A stretch of DNA of 64,000 nucleotides from Photobacterium leiognathi (GCF_030685535.1 NZ_CP131601.1:186001-250000); one strand, 5' to 3'. Counted from the stretch's first letter, positions 1 through 9,250 are shown. The notes: generated by a model from the letters alone, not told the origin. Numbers and translations: made by a program.

Positions 1-277
1 GGGCAGAGATAAATACGGTATCGCCAGCGGTTAATGCATGTAATCGCGGTGAGAGTAGCCCTTCGCTTACCCGAGTGGCATAAATATCTATTACTGGCTG
101 TTGAGGAGGGTTAACAAACGAATAGGCCCGTTGGATCATTTGCCCATCAATTTCTAAACCGAGCTTGGTAAATTGCCCGGCTTTGAAGGGTTCAATGTTT
201 GCCTGTAGTGACAAACTGAATAAGTCATTATTCCAATGGCGATTTGCAATAACTTGAGCAGGAATCCAATCAGCCAT
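1..277 (-). CDS. fpr: Ferredoxin/flavodoxin-NADP+ reductase, N-terminal part (cut by window edge)
   Basis: The first 92 residues are visible; the rest lies beyond base 1. The start MADWIPAQVI and the stretch GQFTKLGLEIDGQ closely match enterobacterial Fpr, a cytosolic FAD enzyme that passes electrons between NADPH and ferredoxin or flavodoxin. The FAD-binding RxYS motif is present as R50-A-Y-S53. An AGGAGG ribosome site (complement of 283-288) overlaps the stop codon of the upstream regulator gene, so the two genes are almost certainly co-transcribed and translationally coupled. Confidence 0.93.
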   Translation of the reverse strand, partial: MADWIPAQVIANRHWNNDLFSLSLQANIEPFKAGQFTKLGLEIDGQMIQRAYSFVNPPQQPVIDIYATRVSEGLLSPRLHALTAGDTVFISA

Positions 278-286
278 AATGGCCTC

Positions 287-907
287 CTAATTCGATAATG
301 TTATTCGATAAGTGCAGCGCCGTTGACCTGAGATAATATGCTCTTGACGTTCGATACTGACGTCATCTCCCAATAAACGTTGAAAGACAGTCAGCTCTGA
401 TTGGCATAATGTAGGGCAATGCTGTGCTGCTCGACAAATAGGACAGTGGTTCTCAACTAAGGTGTAGCCATTTTCGGTGGTGATAAGCTCTGCCATATAC
501 CCGTCTTGAGCACGTAATTGGGCAAGGCGTGCAAGCTTGTCGTCGAGGTTTTCACACGACGATAGTGCTTGTTGATAATGTAAATAGGTCTGTTGTTCGC
601 GTTTTGCTATTACTTGATCAAGACAGGCTTTACCAAACAGATCTTCCACTGACTCTAACATATGTACGGCTAAATCATGGTGGCGATCAGCAAAGCGTCG
701 ATGCCCTTTCTCTGTTAGCTGCCAGTGTCTGGTTGGACGACCGACTTTGACTTTTACATCGGTAAAATCCACTAACCCATCTTCTTCTAAACCTTGTAAA
801 TGCTGGCGGATACCCATGGTGGTGAGCTCAAACTTTTCAGCAAGCACTTTGGCTGTGACAGGTCCTTCACTTTTTAGGTGATAGAGAATTTTTTCGATGG
901 TTTTCAT
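287..907 (-). CDS. SufR/ArsR-like winged-helix regulator with C-terminal cysteine cluster
   Basis: This 206-residue protein has an N-terminal winged helix-turn-helix (about residues 3-65; TAKVLAEKFELTTMGIRQHL is the recognition region). Its C-terminal domain carries Cys155, Cys158, Cys164, Cys168 and Cys198 in the pattern CPIC...HCPTLC...RRC. This layout resembles the COG2345 group that includes the cyanobacterial Fe-S repressor SufR, so an iron-sulfur or redox-sensing role is inferred, not shown. The gene sits directly upstream of fpr with overlapping translation signals, which suggests that fpr is its target or functional partner. I do not recognise a specific gene name. Confidence 0.8.
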   Translation of the reverse strand: MKTIEKILYHLKSEGPVTAKVLAEKFELTTMGIRQHLQGLEEDGLVDFTDVKVKVGRPTRHWQLTEKGHRRFADRHHDLAVHMLESVEDLFGKACLDQVIAKREQQTYLHYQQALSSCENLDDKLARLAQLRAQDGYMAELITTENGYTLVENHCPICRAAQHCPTLCQSELTVFQRLLGDDVSIERQEHIISGQRRCTYRITLSN

Positions 908-1025
908 AGCTACCTACATACTTATCTTTCTAGATATTATGGGATCAGCTTATTAAATAAAGCAATCACTTTACAATTCTAATGATTGGTGAGGATTTTG
1001 CTTCTTAGCATTGAGATAAGAGGGA

Positions 1026-1052
1026 GAAAAAGCGTACCGAAGTACGCTTTTT
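1026..1052 (-). terminator. Rho-independent terminator after glpX
   Basis: A 7-bp stem, AGCGTAC (1031-1037) and GTACGCT (1042-1048), encloses a CGAA tetraloop. It is flanked by A and T runs, so it could work in both directions. It lies 21 bases past the glpX stop. Confidence 0.85.
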
Positions 1053-1072
1053 AACAGAATAAAGAAGTGCGA

Positions 1073-2080
1073 TTAGATAATGTGAGGCTTCACAACATCA
1101 TCCTTACGATCGAGGTAGTGTGTCGATTTAATGCGACGGATAGTACGGCATTGACCTCGGATCAGCAGGGTTTCTGTGGTTGCGATATTGCCTTGACGGT
1201 GAATGCCTTCAAGTAAATCGCCTTTGGTAATACCTGTTCCTGCGAAAATTACATTATCGCTTTTTGCCATGTCTTCGATACGAAGTAGGGTACGAGGTTC
1301 GATCCCCATTTCATGGCAGCGACGAATCTCCATTTCACCCAATTGACGGTTTTCTTCACTGTCACCTTTTACTTCATGACGAGGTAGCAGACGTGCTTGC
1401 ATATCACCACCAAGGGCACGGATAGCAGCCGCTGATACGACACCTTCTGGTGCGCCACCAATACAGTACATCACGTCAACTTCGCTATCAGGCATACACG
1501 TTAAGATTGATGCTGCAACATCGCCATCAGGTACAGCAAAAACGCGAACGCCCATGTCTTGCATTTGTTTGATAACATCATCGTGGCGAGGTTTCGCAAG
1601 AGTGATCACTACAAGATCTTGCAGTGATTTACCTAGAGCTTGAGCAATGGTTGTTAAGTTATCAGCCAATGGTTTATCAAGATCAATTACGCCTTTAGCA
1701 CAAGGGCCGACAACTAACTTTTCCATGTACATGTCTGGGGCTTTTAGAAAGCTCCCTTTTTCACCTGCAGCCAGTACCGCAAGTGCATTGTTTTGACCCA
1801 TTGCCGTCATGCGAGTGCCTTCAATAGGGTCGACTGCAATATCGACTTCGTCACCGCCAAAACCGACTTTTTCACCAATGTAGAGCATTGGCGCTTCATC
1901 AATCTCACCTTCACCAATTACGATTTCACCACTGATCTCTGTTTGGTTGAGAAGGATGCGCATTACTTCAACGGCTGCGTTGTCTGCAGCGTTTTTATCA
2001 CCACGGCCCAGCCATTTGTAGCCAGCAAGAGCAGCGCCTTCCGTAACACGTGAGAATGCCATTGCTAAATCGCGTTTCAT
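1073..2080 (-). CDS. glpX: Fructose-1,6-bisphosphatase class II GlpX
   Basis: GlpX hydrolyses fructose 1,6-bisphosphate to fructose 6-phosphate in gluconeogenesis. The 335-residue protein matches E. coli GlpX along its length, with the metal/substrate segments GEGEIDEAPML and DPIEGTRMT and the GITKGDLLEG block. The start at 2080 (MKRDLAMAFSRV) is chosen over an upstream in-frame start at 2134 because it aligns with the family N-terminus and has a GGAG ribosome site (complement of 2086-2090). It follows glpK in the same direction, 162 bases away, as in E. coli glpFKX. Confidence 0.96.
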   Translation of the reverse strand: MKRDLAMAFSRVTEGAALAGYKWLGRGDKNAADNAAVEVMRILLNQTEISGEIVIGEGEIDEAPMLYIGEKVGFGGDEVDIAVDPIEGTRMTAMGQNNALAVLAAGEKGSFLKAPDMYMEKLVVGPCAKGVIDLDKPLADNLTTIAQALGKSLQDLVVITLAKPRHDDVIKQMQDMGVRVFAVPDGDVAASILTCMPDSEVDVMYCIGGAPEGVVSAAAIRALGGDMQARLLPRHEVKGDSEENRQLGEMEIRRCHEMGIEPRTLLRIEDMAKSDNVIFAGTGITKGDLLEGIHRQGNIATTETLLIRGQCRTIRRIKSTHYLDRKDDVVKPHII

Positions 2081-2206
2081 GAGAACTCCAGATATAAAAT
2101 CGAGTAGGTAATTAAACTGGGCGGATTTTACCACAAGCGGTAGTGAAACGATTGCGCAAAATACATCAAGCTTAGTTTCAATGATCTTAGTGGCATTTAA
2201 ACAAGA

Positions 2207-2230
2207 AAGCCGACACGGAAGTATCGGCTT
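2207..2230 (-). terminator. Weak hairpin between glpK and glpX
   Basis: AAGCCGA (2207-2213) pairs with TCGGCTT (2224-2230) over a 10-base loop, just past the glpK stop. The minus-strand tail is only moderately T-rich, so it may attenuate rather than stop glpKX transcription. Confidence 0.5.
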
Positions 2231-2242
2231 GGTGGTAAGGGG

Positions 2243-3766
2243 TTAATCAATGTTGGTTTCTTCATCGAGTGCCCAGCCTTTGGCACACTCTACCGCGCGT
2301 TGCCAACCACGGTAACGGCGCTGACGTTTTGCCTCATCTTGGCAAGGAATAAATTGGCGATCGAGTTGAGCTTTATGCTGCAATTCATCAATGCTTTGCC
2401 AAAAGCCAATCGCAAGTCCTGCAAGGTAAGCTGCGCCTAATGCTGTTACCTCGGTGACTATTGGGCGATGGACTTCGGTAGCAAGAATATCGGCTTGGAA
2501 TTGCATTAAGAAGTTATTCGCGACTGCGCCACCGTCAACGTATAGGGCATCAAGCGCAATATTCGAGTCTGCTTGCATGGCATCTAAAACATCACGGGTT
2601 TGATAAGCAATGCTTTCCAATGTGGCGCGAATGATATGGTTAGCATTGACGCCTCGGGTTAAACCGACAATGGTGCCACGAGCATAAGGATCCCAATAAG
2701 GCGCACCTAAACAGGTAAAGGCTGGCACAATGTAAACCCCATTGGCAGAGCCGACTTTAAGCGCTAAGGCTTCTGATTCACTGGCATCATGCAGCAGTTT
2801 CATCTCATCGCGTAACCACTGAATGGAGGCGCCGCCCATAAATACTGCACCTTCTAAGGCGTAAGCGACATCACCTTTCGGGCCACAGGCTAAAGTGGTA
2901 AGCAAACCGTGCTCTGAGCTGATTTTTTCTTCTGCGGTATTCATCAATAAAAAGCAGCCTGTACCGTAGGTATTTTTGGCCTGACCGGGAGAAACACAGA
3001 TTTGTCCAAACAGTGCGGCTTGTTGATCGCCTGCGATACCAGCAATGGGAATACGTGTGCCACCTTTACCACCGATATTGGTTTTACCGTAGACTTCTGA
3101 TGATGGTTTCACTTTCGGCATCATCGATAGCGGGATATTTAAAGTGTCGAGTAAATGTAGATCCCACTCAAGGCTATTGATATTAAATAGCATGGTGCGT
3201 GACGCATTGGTGTAATCGGTAACATGGACACGGCCTTGGGTCATTTTCCAAATTAGCCAAGTATCAACAGTACCAAATAGAAGATTACCCGCTTCTGCTT
3301 GTTCACGCGCCCCTGTAACGTTATCAAGGATCCATTTGATTTTGGTACCTGAGAAGTAAGGGTCGATCACAAGTCCGGTATTGTCTTGTACGTAATCTTC
3401 TAGCCCTTGCTCTTTTAGCTCTTCGCAGATCTCTGCTGTTCGGCGGCATTGCCACACAATGGCGTTATAAACGGGTTTGCCGGTTTTCTTATTCCAGACA
3501 ATGGTGGTTTCACGTTGGTTGGTGATACCAATGGCTGCCACCTGATCAGTTTGGATCCCCGCGTGGGCTAACGCTTCGGTCATGGTGGAGTATTGTGTCG
3601 CATAAATTTCCAGAGGATCGTGCTCAACCCAACCTGCCTTAGGGTAGATTTGGCTAAATTCTCGCTGTGATGAACAAATGATATTTGCATCATGATCCAG
3701 TACCACCGTTCGTGAGCTGGTGGTGCCTTGATCCAGTGCAATAATATACTTTCGTTCAGCCGTCAT
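2243..3766 (-). CDS. glpK: Glycerol kinase
   Basis: GlpK phosphorylates glycerol to sn-glycerol 3-phosphate with ATP in the cytoplasm. The 507-residue protein has the N-terminal [10 protein letters not shown] phosphate-binding motif of FGGY kinases, [16 protein letters not shown], and the C-terminal [10 protein letters not shown] and ALGAAYLAG blocks. The usual glycerol facilitator gene glpF is not beside it; 545 bases of non-coding DNA lie upstream. Residue 352 is Cys (TGT, 2711-2713) where E. coli GlpK has Gly in its [11 protein letters not shown] block. This could be natural variation or a point change. Confidence 0.97.
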   Translation of the reverse strand: MTAERKYIIALDQGTTSSRTVVLDHDANIICSSQREFSQIYPKAGWVEHDPLEIYATQYSTMTEALAHAGIQTDQVAAIGITNQRETTIVWNKKTGKPVYNAIVWQCRRTAEICEELKEQGLEDYVQDNTGLVIDPYFSGTKIKWILDNVTGAREQAEAGNLLFGTVDTWLIWKMTQGRVHVTDYTNASRTMLFNINSLEWDLHLLDTLNIPLSMMPKVKPSSEVYGKTNIGGKGGTRIPIAGIAGDQQAALFGQICVSPGQAKNTYGTGCFLLMNTAEEKISSEHGLLTTLACGPKGDVAYALEGAVFMGGASIQWLRDEMKLLHDASESEALALKVGSANGVYIVPAFTCLGAPYWDPYARGTIVGLTRGVNANHIIRATLESIAYQTRDVLDAMQADSNIALDALYVDGGAVANNFLMQFQADILATEVHRPIVTEVTALGAAYLAGLAIGFWQSIDELQHKAQLDRQFIPCQDEAKRQRRYRGWQRAVECAKGWALDEETNID

Positions 3767-4311
3767 GGTGGGATCCTTGCTGTTTATTCTTGTTATCGCT
3801 AACTATAAAGATAGCTTTATTTTTAAAGCGTTACGCGTTTATCAACAATCGCGAATGTTTAGAAGATGAGGATTTTAAATCATTCTGACAGAGGAGCGTA
3901 AGCGGAAAGCGAACAATTGTCGCAGAGCTATGATGATAAAAATCGCGTGATTAGTGAGATTGGGTCTAAACAGGGTGCACAAATTACGATATAAATAGAG
4001 TGCAGGATATTTGATGACACGATGACGTGCTCATTAGTCATTTTTTGACAGGTAATAAGGCAAGAAAAGGCAAGGTAACCCATTAAAAAATGAACTTCTC
4101 ACTTTATTTGGTTGTCTGAGTGGACGAATATGTCGGTCCACTTTGCAAAAATCATATCAGACTTGTGTGATTTTCATCCGTTTGCCCAAAAGCATTAGAA
4201 TTGTGGATGCCAGATACTCGTTGCCTCGCTAGAATAGGCAAGAATGAATTTAACCCGCTCGTAGGCACTTAATGATTAACGCTGCATACGGGCTTAGATC
4301 AGGTAAACAAT
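3767..4311. other. 545-bp non-coding gap between divergent glpK and zapB
   Basis: This region should hold the promoters of glpK (leftward) and zapB (rightward). The glpK ribosome site AAGGA lies just before 3766, and an AGGT-type site precedes zapB. I see no open reading frame worth calling and no glpF remnant; glpF occupies the corresponding place in E. coli. No strong CRP or GlpR operator could be recognised by eye. Confidence 0.6.
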
Positions 4312-4554
4312 ATGTCTCTTGAAATGTTAGAACAACTAGAAGCCAAAGTTCAGATGGCAATTGATACAATTTCTATCCTACAAATGGAAATTGACGAGCT
4401 AAAAGAAAAGAATGAAAACCTAGCGATGGAAGCACAAGAGCTACGTAACGGTCGCCAAGGTCTAGCTGAAGAAAATGACAAACTACGTAACGATCACAAT
4501 GCATGGCAAGAGCGTGTTCGCACACTGCTTGGCAAAATGGAACACGTAGAATAA
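4312..4554 (+). CDS. zapB: Cell division protein ZapB
   Basis: ZapB is a small cytosolic coiled-coil protein that binds ZapA and supports the FtsZ ring. The 80 residues are almost one continuous coiled coil with heptad leucines and many Glu, Lys and Gln, starting [20 protein letters not shown] as in enterobacterial ZapB (YiiU). Length and position between glpK and rraA match the conserved rpmE-fpr gene block. Confidence 0.95.
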   Translation: MSLEMLEQLEAKVQMAIDTISILQMEIDELKEKNENLAMEAQELRNGRQGLAEENDKLRNDHNAWQERVRTLLGKMEHVE

Positions 4555-4590
4555 TACTGATTTCAGTTTATCTGTTTCGGTTTTCGGCTT

Positions 4591-4621
4591 GGTATGTTGT
4601 TTTCAGGAACGACAACATACC
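4591..4621. terminator. Perfect inverted repeat after zapB
   Basis: GGTATGTTGT (4591-4600) and ACAACATACC (4612-4621) form a perfect 10-bp stem over an 11-base loop, between the convergent ends of zapB and rraA. No clear U run follows on either strand, so termination is likely but not typical. Confidence 0.5.
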
Positions 4622-4654
4622 GGGCCGTAATTTTATCTTGCGGTTGATCTTCGG

Positions 4655-5140
4655 TTAGTCGATATCTAATGGCTCTGGCGAAAGAATAACGCCAGTATTA
4701 TCAGCATAGATATGATCTTCAGGTAAGAAGGTCACGCCACCAAAGTTCACAGCAACATCCACTTCACCAATATCACGTTGATCTGCACCAACAGGGATAG
4801 AAGCTAAGGCTTGGATACCTAAATCTAACTCATCAAGCTCATCCACATGGCGAACGCAGCCATAGACAATCAAGCCTTCCCATTCATTTTCTTGTGCAAG
4901 ATGGGCTAAATCAATATCGATTAACGCACGGCGTAGCGAACCGCCACCATCGACTAATAACACACGACCAGCACCCGGTTGCTCTAATACTTCACGGATA
5001 ACCCCGTTATCTTCAAAGCATTTTACCGTAGTAATTTGTCCGCCAAAGGAGCTGCGGCCACCGTAAGAGCTGAACATTGGTTCAACGACATCAACTTGTT
5101 CGAGATAGATATCACACAGTTCAGAAGTATTGTATTCCAT
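4655..5140 (-). CDS. rraA: Ribonuclease E activity regulator RraA
   Basis: RraA binds RNase E and damps mRNA decay. The 161-residue protein starts [20 protein letters not shown] and contains the family blocks [35 protein letters not shown] and [10 protein letters not shown]. An in-frame start at 5185 would add 15 residues without family support, so 5140 is used. It lies downstream of menA in the same direction but after a 126-base gap, consistent with its own promoter as known in E. coli. Confidence 0.95.
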   Translation of the reverse strand: MEYNTSELCDIYLEQVDVVEPMFSSYGGRSSFGGQITTVKCFEDNGVIREVLEQPGAGRVLLVDGGGSLRRALIDIDLAHLAQENEWEGLIVYGCVRHVDELDELDLGIQALASIPVGADQRDIGEVDVAVNFGGVTFLPEDHIYADNTGVILSPEPLDID

Positions 5141-5182
5141 AAGCGGGCTTCTTATTTGACGAAGGAAATGAATGAAAATTAG

Positions 5183-5219
5183 CAAGGCTCATCAGTATTA
5201 CATAACACGTTGAGCCTTG
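5183..5219. repeat. Inverted repeat in the menA-rraA gap
   Basis: CAAGGCTCA (5183-5191) and TGAGCCTTG (5211-5219) form a 9-bp stem over 19 bases. It lies 48 bases past the menA stop and 43 before rraA. It may end menA transcription or lie in the rraA leader; the U run is weak. Confidence 0.45.
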
Positions 5220-5266
5220 ATGAAATTATAACCACTTGATCTGTCATTGCAATTCGCAACAATGAA

Positions 5267-6175
5267 TTATGACAAGATGATCCCGATAGCAAACAATAAA
5301 TTAGTGAGCAGGGCACATTTGACCATGGTTGCCATCATAGGTCGAAGCTCAGCACCGTCTTTTGAGAGGTAAACGGCTTTACCGTGTTTATAAAGCAATG
5401 GCACGCTCAGTACAAACAGCCAGCCAAACAATGACTTGGTTTCGAAAAGCGCAAAAAGTGTCAAACAAACAATACTCGCGGATAATAGAAATAGGTGATA
5501 TTTACGACCCCATTCCGGTCCCATACGTACGACTAACGTTTGCTTGCCACAAGCGCGGTCATTATCAATATCACGTAGATTATTAATGTTTAAAACGCCA
5601 ACAGCCAATAAACCACAAGCGGTAGTCGGTAGCATGATCACTGAATCAATACTGCCTGCTTGTAAGTAATAAGTACCCGCAACGCCAAGCCAACCAAAGA
5701 AGATCAACACAGATAAATCGCCTAAACCACGGTATCCGTAAGGCTTATTCCCCACGGTATAAGCGATAGATGCGATGATGGCGAGTACGCCTAATAGCAT
5801 GAAGCCAATGATGTCGTGAGGATTATTACAGGCGATAAAAATCAGTGATAAACCACTGATGGCTGTAAAAATGATATTGACGATCATAGCGTTACGCATG
5901 GCTTGTGGGGTAACTAAACCTGACTGGATAGCGCGCTGAGGTCCTAAACGGTCATCGTTATCTGTACCTTTCACCGCATCGCCATAATCGTTGGCGAGGT
6001 TAGAAAGGATTTGCAGCAAAAGGGCGGTTAATAAAGCGAGCGCTGCAACTAGAGCAGAAAAACTTCCATGCCATCCTGCCACCGCGCTACCGCACACAAT
6101 CGATGCGATGGCTAGAGGCAAGGTTTTTGGTCTTGCAGCATCTAACCAAACTGCGAGTGAAGAAGATGATTTCAT
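5267..6175 (-). CDS. menA: 1,4-dihydroxy-2-naphthoate polyprenyltransferase MenA
   Basis: MenA attaches the polyprenyl tail to 1,4-dihydroxy-2-naphthoate, giving demethylmenaquinone. The 302-residue protein is a multi-pass inner-membrane UbiA-family enzyme. Both Asp-rich motifs are visible: NDYGDAVKGTDND (starting at residue 62) and NNLRDIDNDRACGKQTL. Hydrophobic segments are spread along the chain. Its position downstream of hslVU and upstream of rraA matches E. coli. Confidence 0.96.
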   Translation of the reverse strand: MKSSSSLAVWLDAARPKTLPLAIASIVCGSAVAGWHGSFSALVAALALLTALLLQILSNLANDYGDAVKGTDNDDRLGPQRAIQSGLVTPQAMRNAMIVNIIFTAISGLSLIFIACNNPHDIIGFMLLGVLAIIASIAYTVGNKPYGYRGLGDLSVLIFFGWLGVAGTYYLQAGSIDSVIMLPTTACGLLAVGVLNINNLRDIDNDRACGKQTLVVRMGPEWGRKYHLFLLSASIVCLTLFALFETKSLFGWLFVLSVPLLYKHGKAVYLSKDGAELRPMMATMVKCALLTNLLFAIGIILS

Positions 6176-6263
6176 AATCTATATACTTAAATAATGAGTG
6201 GATTGCTATTATGGCTAAAATTCTACAGTGCGCAAATTTATCCTATGAATAGTCATTTTAGAA

Positions 6264-6296
6264 TAAAAAAACGGTGCAGCAGGGCACCGTTTTTTG
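6264..6296 (-). terminator. Terminator of the hslVU operon
   Basis: ACGGTGC (6271-6277) pairs with GCACCGT (6284-6290) and is flanked by A6 and T6 runs. It lies 20 bases past the hslU stop, before menA. Confidence 0.88.
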
Positions 6297-6315
6297 TATC
6301 GTCATGGCGGTTTTG

Positions 6316-7647
6316 TTAAAGAATAAAACGGCTTAGATCTTCATCTTGTACGAACTCGCCAAGACGCTCTTTCACGTATGCTGCATCAATCGTGAATTTC
6401 TCCCCTGATTTCTCGCTCGCATCGTAAGAGATCTCTTCCATTAGACGCTCCATCACAGTGTGAAGACGACGAGCACCAATGTTCTCTGTACGCTCATTCA
6501 CCTGCCATGCAGCATCGGCTAGGCTATCGATACCATCAGTTGAGAATTCAATTTCAACGGATTCTGTTGCCATTAATGCTTTATACTGCTCAGTTAGAGA
6601 GGCATTTGGCTCAGTTAGAATGCGTTTGAAGTCGTTGCTGGTTAGCGCTTCTAATTCAACACGAATAGGAAGACGGCCTTGAAGCTCTGGGATCAAGTCA
6701 GATGGTTTAGCGACTTGGAATGCACCTGATGCCACAAATAGAATGTGGTCAGTTTTAACCATGCCGTGCTTGGTTGACACTGTGCTGCCTTCTACTAATG
6801 GTAGTAGGTCACGTTGTACACCTTCACGAGAAACATCTGGGCCTGAAGATTCGCCACGCTTACAGATCTTATCAATCTCATCGATAAATACGATGCCGTT
6901 GTTTTCAACCGAATGGATTGCTTGCTCTTTTAGCTCTTCTTGGTTAACCAGTTTTGCCGCTTCTTCTTCAGTTGCTGCTTTTAGCGCATCTTTGATCTTC
7001 ATCTTGCGCTTTTTAGTGGTATTGCCTGCTAAGTTTTGGAACATGCCCTGCAGCTGGTTGGTCATTTCTTCCATACCAGGAGGCGCCATGATCTCTACAC
7101 CCATTTGTGGGGCAGCAATATCCATTTCAATTTCTTTATCGTCTAGCTTACCTTCACGTAATTTCTTACGGAAAGATTGACGAGTAGAAGATTCGCTTTC
7201 GCTGGCTTCATTTTGACCCCAAGCATCGCGTGCTGGTGGTAGTAGCACATCAAGAATACGCTCTTCTGCTAACTCTTCAGCGCGGAAACGTACTTTTTCC
7301 GTCGCTTGCTGATGGGTCATTTTTACAGCCACATCCGTTAAGTCACGGATGATGGTTTCAACTTCTTTACCAACATAACCCACTTCGGTGAATTTTGTTG
7401 CTTCTACTTTAATGAAAGGTGCATTTGCAAGTTTTGCTAAACGGCGAGCAATTTCAGTTTTACCCACACAGGTTGGACCAATCATTAGAATGTTTTTTGG
7501 TGTGACTTCTACACGCAACTCTTCTGGAAGTTGCATGCGACGCCAGCGGTTACGTAGTGCAATAGCAACAGCACGCTTCGCTTTGTCTTGACCGATGATG
7601 TGACGGTCTAACTCATGGACGATTTCGCGAGGAGTCATCTCAGACAT
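6316..7647 (-). CDS. hslU: ATP-dependent protease ATPase subunit HslU (altered Walker A)
   Basis: HslU is the AAA+ unfoldase that feeds substrates to the HslV peptidase in the cytosol. The 443 residues align end to end with the family: N-terminal [10 protein letters not shown], Walker A about 57-64, I-domain about 110-240, Walker [12 protein letters not shown], the arginine-rich GRLPIRVEL block and C-terminal DLSRFIL for docking. The Walker A reads G57-P-T-C60-V-G-K-T, where every HslU I know has Gly at position 60. The codon is TGT at 7468-7470, one G-to-T change from GGT. The gene follows hslV by 10 bases in one operon. Confidence 0.96.
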   Translation of the reverse strand: MSEMTPREIVHELDRHIIGQDKAKRAVAIALRNRWRRMQLPEELRVEVTPKNILMIGPTCVGKTEIARRLAKLANAPFIKVEATKFTEVGYVGKEVETIIRDLTDVAVKMTHQQATEKVRFRAEELAEERILDVLLPPARDAWGQNEASESESSTRQSFRKKLREGKLDDKEIEMDIAAPQMGVEIMAPPGMEEMTNQLQGMFQNLAGNTTKKRKMKIKDALKAATEEEAAKLVNQEELKEQAIHSVENNGIVFIDEIDKICKRGESSGPDVSREGVQRDLLPLVEGSTVSTKHGMVKTDHILFVASGAFQVAKPSDLIPELQGRLPIRVELEALTSNDFKRILTEPNASLTEQYKALMATESVEIEFSTDGIDSLADAAWQVNERTENIGARRLHTVMERLMEEISYDASEKSGEKFTIDAAYVKERLGEFVQDEDLSRFIL

Positions 7648-7657
7648 TACAACTTCC

Positions 7658-8185
7658 TTACTTAGTTTCTAGTTCTTCAATGGTGTGATTGTGGTTAGTG
7701 AACACACAAATATCACCAGCAATATTTAGGGCTTTTTCTGCGATTTCACGGGCACCTAGATCTGTATTTTCTAGTAGTGCAGTGGCTGCTGCTTGGGCGA
7801 AGTTACCACCAGAGCCAATCGCAATCAGATCGTGTTCAGGCTGAACCACATCACCGTTACCTGTGATAATTAAAGAGCAGGTTTCATCAGCAACAGCAAG
7901 CAGTGCTTCTAGCTTACGTAGGGCGCGGTCAGTACGCCAATCTTTCGCAAGCTCTACAGCTGATTTAAGAAGATGACCTTGGTGCATCTCAAGCTTACGC
8001 TCAAAACGCTCGAATAATGTAAATGCATCAGCGGTACCGCCAGCAAAACCTGCCAGTACTTTATTGTTATATAGACGGCGAACTTTACGTGCGTTGCCTT
8101 TCATTACTGTATTACCAAGTGAAACTTGGCCGTCACCAGCAATCACGACTTTTCCGTTTCGACGTACAGATACAATAGTTGTCAC
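7658..8185 (-). CDS. hslV: ATP-dependent protease peptidase subunit HslV
   Basis: HslV is the threonine peptidase of the HslUV complex. The GTG at 8185 is taken as start because it places the catalytic Thr directly after the initiator ([19 protein letters not shown]) and has an AGAGAGG ribosome site; an ATG-like extension to 8212 would bury the catalytic threonine. The 175 residues include [34 protein letters not shown] and IAIGSGG. It is the first gene of hslVU, behind a sigma-32 type promoter. Confidence 0.96.
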   Translation of the reverse strand: MTTIVSVRRNGKVVIAGDGQVSLGNTVMKGNARKVRRLYNNKVLAGFAGGTADAFTLFERFERKLEMHQGHLLKSAVELAKDWRTDRALRKLEALLAVADETCSLIITGNGDVVQPEHDLIAIGSGGNFAQAAATALLENTDLGAREIAEKALNIAGDICVFTNHNHTIEELETK

Positions 8186-8240
8186 GGGGTAAACCTCTCT
8201 GGTTCTGCGCAAGCATAGCCGGTATCGTTAATGTTAAAAG

Positions 8241-8269
8241 ATCTGGGGATGACGGAAGGGCTTTTCAAG
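8241..8269 (-). promoter_or_regulatory. Sigma-32 heat-shock promoter of hslVU
   Basis: On the minus strand a perfect -35 CTTGAAA (8263-8269) is followed after 14 bases by CCCCAGAT (8241-8248), close to the heat-shock consensus CCCCATnT. The -10 lies about 55 bases before the hslV GTG. hslVU is a known heat-shock operon in E. coli, so motif and context agree. Confidence 0.85.
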
Positions 8270-8312
8270 TATTAACTGTGAATTGGTCATGATTATTACG
8301 TGAGAAACACAC

Positions 8313-8341
8313 AAAAAAAGGACGTACCTAAGCACGTCCTT
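8313..8341 (-). terminator. Terminator of ftsN
   Basis: AAGGACGT (8318-8325) pairs with ACGTCCTT (8334-8341). The A run at 8313-8319 gives U residues on the minus-strand transcript, 27 bases past the ftsN stop. Confidence 0.83.
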
Positions 8342-8367
8342 CTAGTGATGAGAGAGAAACTAGCGCG

Positions 8368-9090
8368 TTATTCCCAATGCCAAATACCGCAAGGGGAGAC
8401 ACCGCTACTTTGTAGCTTCGCTTTGTCTTTTTCAGCACTGCTCTTTTGAGAGTAAGGGCCTAATACCACACGGTACCAAGTGCCTTTTGCATCATTGCTG
8501 ACTTTTAGCTGGCTGTTTAGGCCTTGGAATGCAATTTGTGCTTTACGCTCATCTGCTTGAGACTTTTTACGGTAAGCGCCACATTGCAACACGTAACGTA
8601 CAGTCGATACAGGCTCAGCTTTTTTCTCAGCAGCCTTTTTCTCGACAACTTTTTCTGCGGGTTTCTGTGCAGATTCTGTTTTCTTAGCCGGAGTAGGCTT
8701 ATGTTCAGGCTCTTTTTTAACAGGTTGAACACGTTGGTTCTCTAAGTCGTCCGGAACGATAACTTTTTTGTTTTCCAGCTCATTAATGTAGCGCCATTTC
8801 TCTTCCGGTTTTGGCGGTAACACTTCTTTTTGCACTGGTTTTTTCACTTCATCGACAGGTTGTGGTTTCACAATTGTCGGAATGTCATCTTTAGGTGCTG
8901 GTTTCTCAGGAACATCAGTACCAGATAGGAAGAATAAACCAGAGATCAGTCCAAACACTAAAACAACAGCGGTAACGGCCCATTTGGTAGGAAAACCAGA
9001 AGGCGCTGGGGCTTTTTTACGACTAGGACTACTTTTCTTATTTGCAGGTTTCGGCGAGCGTCCGCGTTTTACATAATCTTTAGTGACCAC
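8368..9090 (-). CDS. ftsN: Cell division protein FtsN
   Basis: FtsN triggers septal peptidoglycan synthesis. The protein has a short basic cytosolic tail (TKDYVKRGR, like the DYVRR start of E. coli FtsN), one membrane segment at about residues 37-56, a long Lys/Pro/Glu-rich periplasmic linker containing a PPKPEEKWRYI block, and a C-terminal SPOR domain from about 163 that binds denuded glycan. The start is uncertain. GTG at 9090 gives an N-terminus aligned with E. coli FtsN (240 aa), while TTG at 9102 would add four residues. Neither has a strong ribosome site. Confidence 0.9.
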   Translation of the reverse strand: MVTKDYVKRGRSPKPANKKSSPSRKKAPAPSGFPTKWAVTAVVLVFGLISGLFFLSGTDVPEKPAPKDDIPTIVKPQPVDEVKKPVQKEVLPPKPEEKWRYINELENKKVIVPDDLENQRVQPVKKEPEHKPTPAKKTESAQKPAEKVVEKKAAEKKAEPVSTVRYVLQCGAYRKKSQADERKAQIAFQGLNSQLKVSNDAKGTWYRVVLGPYSQKSSAEKDKAKLQSSGVSPCGIWHWE

Positions 9091-9200
9091 GATGATAGAC
9101 AAATACGTTGAGAGAAGGATAAGCCTCTATGTTACAAATTTGGAATGATACTGACTAGTTTTTATCACTAATAAAGCAAGGGTTAAGGTCAAGAGCGTGC

Positions 9201-9238
9201 AAAAACTGTGAACTTATGGTTATTTCATAAGCTCACAG
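9201..9238 (-). terminator. Terminator of cytR
   Basis: CTGTGAACTTATG (9206-9218) pairs with CATAAGCTCACAG (9226-9238) with one mismatch over a 7-base loop. The A5 run at 9201-9205 supplies the U tail on the minus strand. Confidence 0.8.
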
Positions 9239-9250
9239 TCCTTTTTACTA

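Noticed and set aside
1456..1480. Cys in the GlpX block MYCIGGAPEG, where E. coli has Gly
   Set aside because: It may be the normal residue in Vibrionaceae; not counted as a lesion.
9206..9238. CTGTGA...TCACAG at the end of cytR as a CRP site
   Set aside because: The half-sites are too far apart for CRP; the A run and location make it the cytR terminator.
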